64,000 nt of DNA from Comamonadaceae bacterium 2PF (GTDB lineage Bacteria > Pseudomonadota > Gammaproteobacteria > Burkholderiales > Burkholderiaceae_C). The position numbers were made by a program, and so were the translations under genes. Positions 7,592 through 17,019 of this stretch are shown here, one piece after another; position 1 is the stretch's first letter, and each line of letters opens with the position of its first letter. The stretch is taken from contig SCMV01000009.1 in assembly GCA_005502875.1 (NCBI GenBank), forward strand, positions 31,787-95,786, written 5' to 3'. The notes beneath the pieces were generated by a model. It was given only the letters and a program-made list of their open reading frames with translations. It ran no database searches and was not told the DNA's origin.

Positions 7592-8191
7592 TCAGGAGCG
7601 CCGGGCTTGACGTCGGCTGATCGCCCACGTCATGACCAGGCCGCCTGCGGCCAGCAGCAAGGCATTGGCTTCCGGAACGGAGGGCAAGGGCTGGTTGAAG
7701 ACGAATTGAATCGCCTCCGAGCCTGTTGACTCGAACGAAATCACTTCGGTGTGCCACACGCCAGGGCCGGATTTGCTTGCTTTGCGGTCGTACAAGGAGC
7801 TGTAGTCTTCTTGCATGTCCCAGAAGTACTGATCCGTGTTTGCGGAGGCCCAGCACCCCATTCCGATGCAGTGGAAGTAGTTCCAGGACGAGACCTGTGT
7901 GTCAGCGCCTGCCGTCACCTCCAGCTTGGTGGTGCCAGCGGCCTCATAGAAATACGTCTGCCCCGGGGCAAGGTAGTCCTGCGCCACGAAGGAGAACGTC
8001 ACGCCAGGGAGGTCGATGGGGAGGTAGTACTGATCTTCAGGTTCATAGGCCCCATGAAAGAACTCCGTGAGTCGGTTGCCGACGTAGGTGTATTTGACCG
8101 CCTGGCCGGCTTCAAGGGCCGCTTGCGCATGGGGCGCAGCCAAGGTTGCGCAGGCCAAGGTGATCGCGCTGAGGAGGTGGCGTGTGAACAT
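7592..8191 (-). CDS. PEP-CTERM-like exported protein
   Basis: This 199-residue protein has a signal peptide (MFTRHLLSAITLACATLAAPHAQA) and a C-terminal VPEAN motif, hydrophobic helix and basic end (SRRQARRS), a common variant of the PEP-CTERM signal. Two cysteines in CIGMGCW lie in the middle. I chose the ATG at 8191 because AGGGAA precedes it by 4 bases. It converges on the tandem triplet but its body is not obviously related to theirs. The function is unknown. Confidence 0.8.
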   Translation of the reverse strand: MFTRHLLSAITLACATLAAPHAQAALEAGQAVKYTYVGNRLTEFFHGAYEPEDQYYLPIDLPGVTFSFVAQDYLAPGQTYFYEAAGTTKLEVTAGADTQVSSWNYFHCIGMGCWASANTDQYFWDMQEDYSSLYDRKASKSGPGVWHTEVISFESTGSEAIQFVFNQPLPSVPEANALLLAAGGLVMTWAISRRQARRS

Positions 8192-8304
8192 GATTTCCCT
8201 TTGATTGGTTGTGATGCGGAGCGCCATGAACGATGTCATGGGCGCGTGGCCACTTTATGACCAACCCGCCCAAGTAGCCACCTCGCGCACTCGCCAAAGC
8301 ACCC

Positions 8305-8326
8305 CTTGTAGTGCCAGCCCTACAAG
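8305..8326. promoter_or_regulatory. inverted repeat CTTGTAG-N8-CTACAAG in the divergent cyanate operon promoter region
   Basis: A perfect 7-bp inverted repeat with spacer TGCCAGCC lies about 105 bases before the transporter operon and 114 bases before the divergent PEP-CTERM gene. The size suits a dimeric regulator such as a LysR or Crp type, but the factor cannot be named. No regulator gene lies next to the operon. Confidence 0.45.
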
Positions 8327-8430
8327 CAAATCACACCCCCCCCGATCCCCAAAAACAAAGTCAATTCCTAAAGTGAGCTCCACCCGCCAAACGCCGGCAC
8401 ACAAGCCGGCCGCCCGCCCAGGAGCCCACG

Positions 8431-9825
8431 ATGAGTCACTTCGACCCCTACGACGCCGATCGCCCCCTTCGCCTGAGCTGCGCCTGTGGCGGTGACCACG
8501 CCCCGCAAGATCACGACAGCGCTTCGCGCCAGCAGGCCATCGACACCCTCAAGGCCCGCAGCGAAACCGAGGCCTTCGAGGCCTATTCGCGCGACTTCAT
8601 CGAAGCCAGCCTGGTCAAGGCCCTCTTTCCGCAGGAAGCCACCCGCCGCCGCTTCCTGCGCGCCGTGGGCAAAGGCACCGCCATGTCGGCCATCGCCAGC
8701 GTGCTGCCCGTGGCCAGCCTGCAAGCCATGGCGCAAGAGGCCGCCCCGCTTGAGAAGAAGCAACTCAAGATCGGCTTCATCCCCATCACCTGCGCCACCC
8801 CGCTGATCATGGCCCACCCCCTGGGCTTTTACAAAAAGCAGGGCCTGGACGTCAGCGTCGTCAAGACGGCCGGCTGGGCGCTCATCCGCGACAAGATGCT
8901 CAACAAGGAGTACGACGCCACGCACTTCCTGTCGCCCATGCCGCTGTCGATGACCATGGGCCTGGGCTCGAATGCGAAGCCCATGCACGTGGCGACCATC
9001 CAGAACACCAACGGGCAGGCCATCACGCTGGCCAACAAGCACAAGGACAAGCGCGACCCGAAGATGTGGAAGGGCTTCAAGTTCGCCGTGCCCTTCGAGT
9101 ACTCGATGCACAACTTCCTGCTGCGCTACTACGTGGCCGAAGCCGGGCTGGACCCCGACAAGGACATCCAGATCCGCGTGGTGCCGCCGCCCGAGATGGT
9201 GGCCAACCTGCGCGCCGGCAACATCGACGGCTACCTGGGCCCCGACCCCTTCAACCAGCGCGCGGTGTTCGAAGAAATCGGCTTCATCCACATCCTCACC
9301 AAAGAGATCTGGGACGGCCACCCCTGCTGCGCCTTCGGCACCAGCGCCGAGTTCATCCAGCAGAACCCCAACACCTTCGCGGCCCTGTACCGCGCGGTGC
9401 TGACGTCGGCCGCCATGGCCCGCCAGGCCAAGAACCGCGAGCTCATCGCCAAGGTCATCTCGCCGCGCGAGTACCTCAACCAGCCCGAGGCCGTGCTGAT
9501 GCAGGTGCTCACCGGCAAGTACGCCGACGGCCTGGGCAACGTCAAGAACGTGCCCGACCGCGCCGACTTCAACCCCATCCCCTGGCAGTCGATGGCGGTG
9601 TGGATGCTCACGCAGATGAAGCGCTGGGGCTACGTCAAGGGCGAGGTCAACTACAAGCAGCTGGCCGAGCAGGTCTTCCTGTTGACCGACGCCAAGAAGC
9701 AGATGAAGGCCCTGGGCGAGACCCCGCCCGAAGGCGCCTACCCCGGCTTCAAGGTCATGGGCAAGGCGTTCGACCCGGCCAAGCCCGAGGCCTACATCAG
9801 CAGCTTCGCCATCAAGCGCACCTGA
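8431..9825 (+). CDS. CmpA/NrtA-family ABC transporter substrate-binding protein (cyanate/nitrate)
   Basis: This 464-residue protein belongs to the nitrate/cyanate/bicarbonate-binding family (KIGFIPITCATPLIMAHPLGFYKKQGLDVSVVKTAGW). It would bind the anion in the periplasm and deliver it to the permease encoded next. It has a Tat-type signal, RRRFLRAVGKG at about residues 72-82. The roughly 70 residues before it include a small Cys/His cluster (CACGGDH at about 17-23), an unusual extension before a signal peptide. The operon continues with permease, ATPase, a DUF1348 protein and cyanase, so cyanate is the favoured substrate; nitrate remains possible. The gene starts 13 bases after AGGAG. Confidence 0.85.
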   Translation: MSHFDPYDADRPLRLSCACGGDHAPQDHDSASRQQAIDTLKARSETEAFEAYSRDFIEASLVKALFPQEATRRRFLRAVGKGTAMSAIASVLPVASLQAMAQEAAPLEKKQLKIGFIPITCATPLIMAHPLGFYKKQGLDVSVVKTAGWALIRDKMLNKEYDATHFLSPMPLSMTMGLGSNAKPMHVATIQNTNGQAITLANKHKDKRDPKMWKGFKFAVPFEYSMHNFLLRYYVAEAGLDPDKDIQIRVVPPPEMVANLRAGNIDGYLGPDPFNQRAVFEEIGFIHILTKEIWDGHPCCAFGTSAEFIQQNPNTFAALYRAVLTSAAMARQAKNRELIAKVISPREYLNQPEAVLMQVLTGKYADGLGNVKNVPDRADFNPIPWQSMAVWMLTQMKRWGYVKGEVNYKQLAEQVFLLTDAKKQMKALGETPPEGAYPGFKVMGKAFDPAKPEAYISSFAIKRT

Positions 9826-9838
9826 AGGCAGAGCAACC

Positions 9839-10720
9839 ATGGCCGTGTCCAAACCCTGGTGGCAAGGCGAAGGCTTTCGGGCCGCGCTGCTGTCGCTGAT
9901 CCTGCTGGGCGTGATCCTGGGCGTGTGGCACCTGGCCACGCTGCCCAAGGTCGCGGCCGGCCCCGCGCTCACGCCCGAGCAGATCGAGTACATGAAGCTC
10001 ATGGGCAAGGACCCGGCTGCTCAAGGCGACTCGGCAGGCAGCAACTTCCCCACCCTGGCGCAGATGGGCCGCGTGATGTGGGAGCACGTCACCGACCCCT
10101 TCTACGACAACGGCCCCAACGACAAGGGCATCGGCATCCAGCTCGCCTACTCGCTGGGCCGCGTCGGGCTGGGCTACCTCATCGCCATGCTGATCGCCAT
10201 CCCGCTGGGCTTTGCCATCGGCATGTCGCCCCTGGTGCACCGCGCGCTCGACCCGTTCATCCAGGTGCTCAAGCCCATCTCGCCGCTGGCCTGGATGCCG
10301 CTGGCGCTCTACACGATCAAGGACTCGGCGGCTTCGGGCATCTTCGTGATCTTCATCTGCTCGATCTGGCCGATGCTGATCAACACGGCCTTCGGCGTGG
10401 CCAGCGTGCGACGCGACTGGCTCAACGTGGCGCGCACGCTCGAGGTCTCGGAGTGGCGCACGGCGGTCGAGGTGATCCTGCCGGCAGCGGCACCGACCAT
10501 CCTGACTGGCATGCGCATCAGCATGGGCATCGCGTGGCTGGTCATCGTGGCCGCCGAGATGCTGGTGGGTGGCACGGGCGTGGGCTACTTCGTCTGGAAC
10601 GAGTGGAACAACCTCTCGCTGCCCAACGTGATCTTCGCCATCCTGGTCATCGGCCTGGTGGGCATGGTGCTGGACGCGGCGTTCGCCCGGCTGCAAAAGG
10701 CGGTGACCTATGTCGACTGA
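9839..10720 (+). CDS. NrtB/CynB-like ABC transporter permease
   Basis: This 293-residue inner-membrane protein has an N-terminal hydrophobic anchor (about 14-32), a periplasmic loop of about 80 residues and then a BPD_transp_1 domain. The EAA loop region is visible around VARTLEVSEWRTAVEVILPAAAPTILTGMRI. The sequence is close in layout to the NrtB/CmpB/SsuC group. It starts 13 bases after the binding-protein stop and its end overlaps the ATPase start by 11 bp, so the three are translationally linked. Confidence 0.88.
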   Translation: MAVSKPWWQGEGFRAALLSLILLGVILGVWHLATLPKVAAGPALTPEQIEYMKLMGKDPAAQGDSAGSNFPTLAQMGRVMWEHVTDPFYDNGPNDKGIGIQLAYSLGRVGLGYLIAMLIAIPLGFAIGMSPLVHRALDPFIQVLKPISPLAWMPLALYTIKDSAASGIFVIFICSIWPMLINTAFGVASVRRDWLNVARTLEVSEWRTAVEVILPAAAPTILTGMRISMGIAWLVIVAAEMLVGGTGVGYFVWNEWNNLSLPNVIFAILVIGLVGMVLDAAFARLQKAVTYVD

Positions 10721-11546
10721 CTTCCTGAAAATCGAGGGCCTGGGCAAGGCCTACCCCGGCGCGAGCGAGCCCGTCTTCGACGGCGTGAACTTCACCATGC
10801 GCCGTGGCGAGTTCGTCTGCATCATCGGCCACTCGGGCTGCGGCAAGACCACCATCCTCAACACCCTGGCGGGGCTGGAGCACAGCAGCACGGGCCACGT
10901 CTTCATGGACGGCCGCGAGGTGACGGCCCCGGGCCTGGAGCGCGGCGTGGTCTTCCAGGGCCACGCGCTGATGCCCTGGCTGACGGTGCGCCAGAACATC
11001 GCTTTCGCGGTGCGCTCGAAGTGGCCCGACAAGCGCCGTGCCGAGATCAACGCCCACGTTGAAAAGTACGTGCAGTTGGTGGGCCTGGGCCACGCCATCG
11101 ACAAGCTGCCATCGCAGCTCTCAGGTGGCATGAAGCAGCGCGTGGGCATCGCGCGGGCCTTTGCCATCGAGCCCAAGATGCTGCTGCTCGACGAGCCGTT
11201 TGGCGCACTCGACGCGCTCACGCGCGGCACCATCCAGGACGAGCTGCTGCGCATCTGCTCTGAGACGCAGCAGACGGTGTTCATGATCACGCACGATGTG
11301 GACGAAGCCATCTTGCTGGCCGACCGCATCCTCTTGATGAGCAACGGCCCGCGCGCCCGCGTCGCCGAGATCGTGGTCAACACCCTGCCGCGCGACCGCA
11401 CCCGCGCCGGCCTGCACCACGAACCGCAGTTCTACCCCTTGCGCAACCACCTGGTCGACTTCCTGGTGGCGCGCTCCAAAGACCTGAGCCATGGCCGTGC
11501 GCCCGAGCACCCACCCGAGGTGCGGCCTGGCCTGGTGGCCGCTTGA
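10710..11546 (+). CDS. NrtD/CynD-like ABC transporter ATP-binding protein
   Basis: This 278-residue ATPase powers the transporter. The Walker A motif is GHSGCGKTT (about residues 46-54), the ABC signature is [14 protein letters not shown] and Walker B is [12 protein letters not shown], followed by the switch His in MITHDVDEA. It overlaps the permease gene by 11 bp. It ends after a hydrophilic tail of about 25 residues and lacks the fused NrtA-like domain of NrtC, so it is the NrtD type. Confidence 0.9.
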   Translation: MSTDFLKIEGLGKAYPGASEPVFDGVNFTMRRGEFVCIIGHSGCGKTTILNTLAGLEHSSTGHVFMDGREVTAPGLERGVVFQGHALMPWLTVRQNIAFAVRSKWPDKRRAEINAHVEKYVQLVGLGHAIDKLPSQLSGGMKQRVGIARAFAIEPKMLLLDEPFGALDALTRGTIQDELLRICSETQQTVFMITHDVDEAILLADRILLMSNGPRARVAEIVVNTLPRDRTRAGLHHEPQFYPLRNHLVDFLVARSKDLSHGRAPEHPPEVRPGLVAA

Positions 11547-11628
11547 TCTGCGGCACGAACCGTTTCACGAGCCGCTGCTTGAGCCGACACGGGCATCCGT
11601 CGAACACAAAGCACCTGAGGAACCCAAC

Positions 11629-12087
11629 ATGAGCGCCCAACTTCAACCCAGCGCCGATGCCAAGCCGGACGCCCCCGTGCTGCGCCCGCCGCTGCCGCCT
11701 TTCACCGAAGAGACGGCGCGCCTGAAGGTGCAAATGGCCGAAGACGCCTGGAACTCCAAGGACCCGGTGCGCTGCGCCGCCGCCTACACCGAGGACTCGT
11801 GGTGGCGCAACCGCAGCGAGTTCTTCACTGGCCGCGAGGCCATCAAGGCCTTCCTGACCCGCAAGTGGGCCAAGGAGCACCAATACCACTTGAAAAAGCG
11901 CCTGTTCGCCTTCGAAGGCAACCGCATCTCGGTGTGCTTCGAGTACGAATACCACGACGACGCCGGCCAGTGGTGGCGCGCCTACGGCAACGAAAACTGG
12001 ACCTTCGACGAACGCGGCCTGATGGCCCGCCGCGAAGCCTCGATCAACGACGTGGCGATCAACGAAGCCGATCGCCAATTCAAGTGA
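11629..12087 (+). CDS. DUF1348 (SnoaL/NTF2-like) protein
   Basis: This 152-residue protein belongs to the DUF1348 family of NTF2-like alpha+beta barrels. Characteristic stretches are [36 protein letters not shown] and CFEYEYHDD...[11 protein letters not shown] chose the ATG at 11629, which follows TGAGGAACCCAAC; a longer in-frame start at 11491 lies inside the ATPase gene. It sits between the transporter and cyanase genes, which suggests a role in cyanate use or in handling its product carbamate, but no activity is known to me. Confidence 0.85.
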   Translation: MSAQLQPSADAKPDAPVLRPPLPPFTEETARLKVQMAEDAWNSKDPVRCAAAYTEDSWWRNRSEFFTGREAIKAFLTRKWAKEHQYHLKKRLFAFEGNRISVCFEYEYHDDAGQWWRAYGNENWTFDERGLMARREASINDVAINEADRQFK

Positions 12088-12118
12088 CCCGCTGAAACCT
12101 CACAGAAAGGACTCCACC

Positions 12119-12562
12119 ATGAACCGCGAAGACGTCACCGACCTCATCATCCAAGCCAAGGTCAGCAAGGGCATCAAATGGGCCGACGTTGCCACCAAGG
12201 TGGGCCTGAGCAAGGAGTGGGTCACCGCCGCCTGCCTGGGCCAGATGACGCTCACGGCCGAGCAGGCCGCCACCATCGGCGACATCTTCGACCTGCCGGA
12301 AGAAGCCCGCCTGTGGCTGCAGGAAGTGCCCTACAAGGGCTCGCTGCCCACCAGCGTGCCCACCGACCCGCTGATCTACCGCTTCTACGAGCTCATCAGC
12401 GTCTACGGCACCACCTTCAAGGCCCTGATCCACGAAGAGTTCGGCGACGGCATCATGAGCGCCATCGACTTCAAGATGGACCTGCAGCGCGAGGCCAACC
12501 CGATGGGCGACCGCGTCAACATCGTCATGTCGGGCAAGTTCCTGCCGTACAAGACCTATTGA
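12119..12562 (+). CDS. cynS: cyanase (cyanate hydratase)
   Basis: This 147-residue cytosolic enzyme converts cyanate and bicarbonate to ammonia and carbon dioxide via carbamate. The N-terminal helical domain is followed by the catalytic domain PLIYRFYELISVYG. The three active-site residues are present as Arg88, Glu91 and Ser114, with the same spacing as Arg96, Glu99 and Ser122 of the Escherichia coli enzyme. AGAAAGGA precedes the ATG. It is the last gene of the transporter operon and its presence is the best evidence that the transporter carries cyanate. Confidence 0.97.
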   Translation: MNREDVTDLIIQAKVSKGIKWADVATKVGLSKEWVTAACLGQMTLTAEQAATIGDIFDLPEEARLWLQEVPYKGSLPTSVPTDPLIYRFYELISVYGTTFKALIHEEFGDGIMSAIDFKMDLQREANPMGDRVNIVMSGKFLPYKTY

Positions 12563-12589
12563 TCCTGTTGATCGACCCGCCCGGCGACG

Positions 12590-12862
12590 TCACTCGGAGG
12601 GCACAGGAACAGCGCTGCTGATGTCGACAGGCTTGCCGTCGCGCAGGTCGTCCTGGACGGTTTGCGGCAAGACCGACATCGGCAAGCCCTGCTCCAGCGC
12701 CTCGGGCGCGGATTCGGGCAGGGTGCTGACCTGGAACAGGGGTCGATCCGCCTTCTGCCACTTTGGCATCGTGAGCGTGCTGGAGAGGATTTTCACGTGG
12801 GGCACTCCTGCTGGGACGACGGCGTCTGTTGGCAAGATGAAGCGTTGTGCTGCATTTTGCAA
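12590..12862 (-). CDS. small protein coupled to the metallophosphoesterase
   Basis: The frame encodes 90 residues from a TTG at 12862. The upstream gene's stop (TGA at 12869-12871) lies within GGTGAGGACCA, which is also a good ribosome site for this TTG, so translational coupling is likely. A second possible start is GTG at 12796 (68 residues), preceded by AGGAG at 8 bases. Codon third positions are strongly G/C as in host genes, and the sequence is hydrophilic with no membrane segment or known motif. It could be a subunit or modulator of the phosphoesterase, but that is inference. Confidence 0.5.
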   Translation of the reverse strand: MQNAAQRFILPTDAVVPAGVPHVKILSSTLTMPKWQKADRPLFQVSTLPESAPEALEQGLPMSVLPQTVQDDLRDGKPVDISSAVPVPSE

Positions 12863-12868
12863 TGGTCC

Positions 12869-15007
12869 TCACCCGACATGGGCGACGAGCAGCGCAATTC
12901 TTGCCGTGAAGAATTTTGCCTCTTCCAGCCAGTCCCGAAGACTGTCCTGGCCGAAGGGATTTGAAACAAATGACAAGCGCAGCAAGGCCGGCGCGAAGCC
13001 GAAGTCGCTGTCGCGACGCAGCAGCGGCAGGTAGCTGACGACCCGCTCTGCCGCCAGGAACTCGTGGCGCCCGTTGGCGAGGTCTTTTTCGACCACGATG
13101 GCATCGCCCCAGGCGGCGGCGCGGATCAGCCCCCTGGCATCTCGGACGGGGTAGACATCGGCGCCGGCGCCATCGCCCATGCCCAGGCGGACGAAGGCAT
13201 GCTGTTCTTCGTGGAAGCGGTAGATGTCCCAGCGGGGTTGCGCGTCGGGTGACCAGTCCTGCAGCGAGGCCCGCATGAACGCCTGGATGGCCTGCGTCTT
13301 GTCGATCAGTGCTTTGAGGCGGCGGTTCAGCCCTGCGGTATCGAGCTTGTCGTCGGTGACCCGCCAGGACACGCCGTAGCGGTAACCCGGCATGGGGTAG
13401 CGGATGCGCAACTCCAGGTTGCCGGCACCGAACACGTCGAGCAGCGGCTTGAACTCGGCGCCGTGCTGGCGCACGCCTGGGTGCTCGGGGTGCTCGTAGT
13501 AGACCTCGACGTCTTCGGGTTTGGGGCTGAAGTACGAGGGCAGCTTGACCGTCAGGATCAGCTCCTTGAGTTCATCGTGGCACAGGACAGAAGCGAACTC
13601 TCTGCCTTCGCCTCGGGGGCCCTGGCGTGCGGTGTCCGGCAGCATGTCCAGCTCGGCCTGGGTGTAGACGGCGGCGGCGGTCCACTTCCAGCGGACGTTG
13701 ACGCATTTGGCCTGCCGGATCTGGTTGCGGTTGGGGGCCTTGAAGTCCAGGCGGTGTTCGTCGTGGGAGCCGTTGACCTTGCTGATCAGGGCCGCGCGGC
13801 TGTCCAGCCCGCCGTCAGCCCATTCGAAGTGGGCGACGGCTTCTTCGGGCGCAAAGCCGCTGCCGCTGCTCGTGAGCTGTTGCCACTGCGGTTTGACCAG
13901 CCAGTCGGTCCGGCTTTCGGTGACCTCGACATCCCGGTTGGCCTTGAACTCGATGGTCTTGCGCAGGCGACTGCGAGGCACGTCACGCACCTCACCGTGG
14001 CCCGATTGTTCACCCAGGGGGCGGTTGCGCCGGATGAAGCGGCTCAGTCGCAGGTCGGTGGAAGTCATCAGCGCCTTCCTGCCCGGTCGGAATTGCAGCT
14101 GTGCACCTTTGCCTTCTACTTGTCGCAGCCACACCGACCTGTCCGGATCCAGCTCGATGACGTTGAAGTGAACCCGGTTCAGGCTCCAGCCCTGGAGCGT
14201 TTCGTCGCCAGTTGCCGAACCCGCAGAAACCAGGGCCACGTCGGTGGCCAGCTCATCCGCCCCGGCGAACCGAGCCTGATGGGGGGCGTGTTCGTGACCG
14301 TGCAACACCAAGTCGATCTGGTTGCGCGAGAGTGCCGCCATCAGGGTGCCGGAGTTCAGCAAACCGGTGGCGTCAATGAGCTTTTCGAGCTGCCCTTTGC
14401 GCTCTTCGACCGATGGGATGGGCAGCACATGGTGGTGCACGAGGGCAATGACGAGGTCGAAGTCCTTTGCCTTGGCGGCGCTTTGACACACCTCATGGAT
14501 GTGGCTGGGGTTGACGTGGCCCTGGGCGAACCACTTTTGATCGGCCGATGAGTCGAGTCCCAGCAGGCGGATCTTCCAGGTGACCTGATGGGGCGAGCCA
14601 GGACCTGCGAAGAGGTGCAGGTCGCACGGGGCGTTGTGGGGCACCTGCTGGGCGGGGAAGAAGCCGTCGAAGCGCCGATGCTTGTCCTTGGGCCACCGCG
14701 ACGGCAGCACCCGGGCGATGCCGAACGGGGGGTGGTTGCCGCGGTAAAGGAAGCGATCGTGGTTGCCGGCGACGATGCGGAATTTTTGCGCGTCGCCGCC
14801 AGTGGCCTGCGTTTGCAGGCTGTTGAGGCATTGCGAGGCGAGGGTGAATTCTTTCTCTTCGGCCGAATCCGTGACGTCGCCAGTGATCAGCACCGCATGG
14901 GGCCTGATGGTCTGGTTGATGAAGTCCCGCACGGCGTTCCAGACCTGCATGTCCTTGCCCGGCACGAAGTGCAAATCGCTGAGGTGAACGATGCGAACGG
15001 GGTCCAT
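12869..15007 (-). CDS. metallophosphoesterase with a large uncharacterised C-terminal region
   Basis: This 712-residue protein has an N-terminal calcineurin-like phosphoesterase domain (about residues 1-290). All the metal-binding motifs are visible: DLHF (about 10-13), GDVTD, GNHD, a conserved HHH and HGHEH. The next roughly 400 residues contain no family I can name. The last 170 or so include WDIYRFHEEQHAFVRLGMG, reminiscent of GAF-type sensor domains. No signal peptide is seen, so it is probably cytosolic. The substrate could be a nucleic acid, a nucleotide or a phosphoprotein. A small gene follows with coupled translation. Confidence 0.85.
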   Translation of the reverse strand: MDPVRIVHLSDLHFVPGKDMQVWNAVRDFINQTIRPHAVLITGDVTDSAEEKEFTLASQCLNSLQTQATGGDAQKFRIVAGNHDRFLYRGNHPPFGIARVLPSRWPKDKHRRFDGFFPAQQVPHNAPCDLHLFAGPGSPHQVTWKIRLLGLDSSADQKWFAQGHVNPSHIHEVCQSAAKAKDFDLVIALVHHHVLPIPSVEERKGQLEKLIDATGLLNSGTLMAALSRNQIDLVLHGHEHAPHQARFAGADELATDVALVSAGSATGDETLQGWSLNRVHFNVIELDPDRSVWLRQVEGKGAQLQFRPGRKALMTSTDLRLSRFIRRNRPLGEQSGHGEVRDVPRSRLRKTIEFKANRDVEVTESRTDWLVKPQWQQLTSSGSGFAPEEAVAHFEWADGGLDSRAALISKVNGSHDEHRLDFKAPNRNQIRQAKCVNVRWKWTAAAVYTQAELDMLPDTARQGPRGEGREFASVLCHDELKELILTVKLPSYFSPKPEDVEVYYEHPEHPGVRQHGAEFKPLLDVFGAGNLELRIRYPMPGYRYGVSWRVTDDKLDTAGLNRRLKALIDKTQAIQAFMRASLQDWSPDAQPRWDIYRFHEEQHAFVRLGMGDGAGADVYPVRDARGLIRAAAWGDAIVVEKDLANGRHEFLAAERVVSYLPLLRRDSDFGFAPALLRLSFVSNPFGQDSLRDWLEEAKFFTARIALLVAHVG

Positions 15008-15161
15008 GTGTCGAAGTGCCGTCCCTGGGCGTTTGGTGTTGGTTGGTCGAGCGGATTGTTCCCCAACGATCTGGCGCCGACAAGGGCTCAGGGCGCCAGG
15101 ACCGAGGGCCTAGGGGGGCCATTGGCCGACAATGGCGAGCTTCACCAGGAGTTTTGTTCGC

Positions 15162-15992
15162 ATGCATCGATTTGTCATCGCGTCTGTGGTGCTGGGTTGC
15201 GCGGCCTTGTCAGCGCAGGCGCAAGAGCCTGCACCGGCCGCAGCATCGCCAGTCGCGCCCAATCCCACACCGGCTCAAGCCAGCGCCGAGCAGGGCCAGG
15301 ACCTGGCCTGGGTGGGCCGCATGACGGCCTCGCTGTCGGCCACCTCGGGCAACAGCCGCTCGCGCGCCGCGCAGGCGGACGTCGACGTCTCGCGCAAGAA
15401 GGACGGCGGAAAAACCACCTTGACCGCCCTGGTCAGCGAAAGCCAGAGTGGCAAGAAGCAAGACCGCGAGACCACCGCCGGCAAATGGGCCGGCACCGCC
15501 CAGCACGACCGCGACATCGACGCCGAGCACTTCGCGTTCGCGCGCATGGGCGTCGAGCACGACCGCGTCATCGAGCTGAAGTTGCGCACCCAGGCCGCCC
15601 TCGGTTTGGGCCGCCACGTGATCAACGAGGCCGATCGCACGCTGGACGTGTTCGCCGGCCTGGGGCGCACCGTCAGCCGCTACCGCGAAGAAAAAACCAT
15701 CGGTGGCGAGACGGACTCGCGCTTTGCCAGCAACAGCCTGCTCATCGGCAACGAGTACACCGCGCAGTTCACGCCCACGGTCTCGTTCAAGCAAAGGCTG
15801 GAGGGCTACCTGTCGGTCGATGGTGACCGCAACCACCTCTTCAAGCTCAGCGCGGCGCTCAACGTCGACATGACGCGCACGCTGGCCCTGACGATTGCCT
15901 TGACCGACACCTACAGCAGCCGCGTGGCCTCCGACCAGCGCCGCAACGACATGGCCTTGACGACGGGTTTGTCGGTCAAGATCGGCCCTTGA
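15162..15992 (+). CDS. DUF481 (YdiY-like) outer-membrane protein
   Basis: This 276-residue protein has a signal peptide (MHRFVIASVVLGCAALSAQAQ), an Ala/Pro-rich linker, and a beta-strand-rich body that starts WVGRMTASLSATSGNSRSRAAQADVDVSRKK, typical of DUF481 proteins. Alternating strands continue to the C-terminus, which ends GLSVKIGP. It is probably an outer-membrane beta-barrel. I chose ATG 15162 because AGGAG stands 10 bases before it. Its stop codon abuts the stop of the convergent HD-GYP gene with no bases between. Confidence 0.85.
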   Translation: MHRFVIASVVLGCAALSAQAQEPAPAAASPVAPNPTPAQASAEQGQDLAWVGRMTASLSATSGNSRSRAAQADVDVSRKKDGGKTTLTALVSESQSGKKQDRETTAGKWAGTAQHDRDIDAEHFAFARMGVEHDRVIELKLRTQAALGLGRHVINEADRTLDVFAGLGRTVSRYREEKTIGGETDSRFASNSLLIGNEYTAQFTPTVSFKQRLEGYLSVDGDRNHLFKLSAALNVDMTRTLALTIALTDTYSSRVASDQRRNDMALTTGLSVKIGP

Positions 15993-17015
<1,023 letters not shown>

Positions 17016-17019
17016 GGTG

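Noticed and set aside
8305..8326. NtcA site (GTA-N8-TAC)
   Set aside because: The spacing between GTA and TAC is 10, not 8, and NtcA is restricted to cyanobacteria.
12590..12862. Toxin-antitoxin reading of the small gene after the metallophosphoesterase
   Set aside because: The order (large enzyme first, small hydrophilic protein second), lack of a known toxin fold and lack of a DNA-binding domain give no support.
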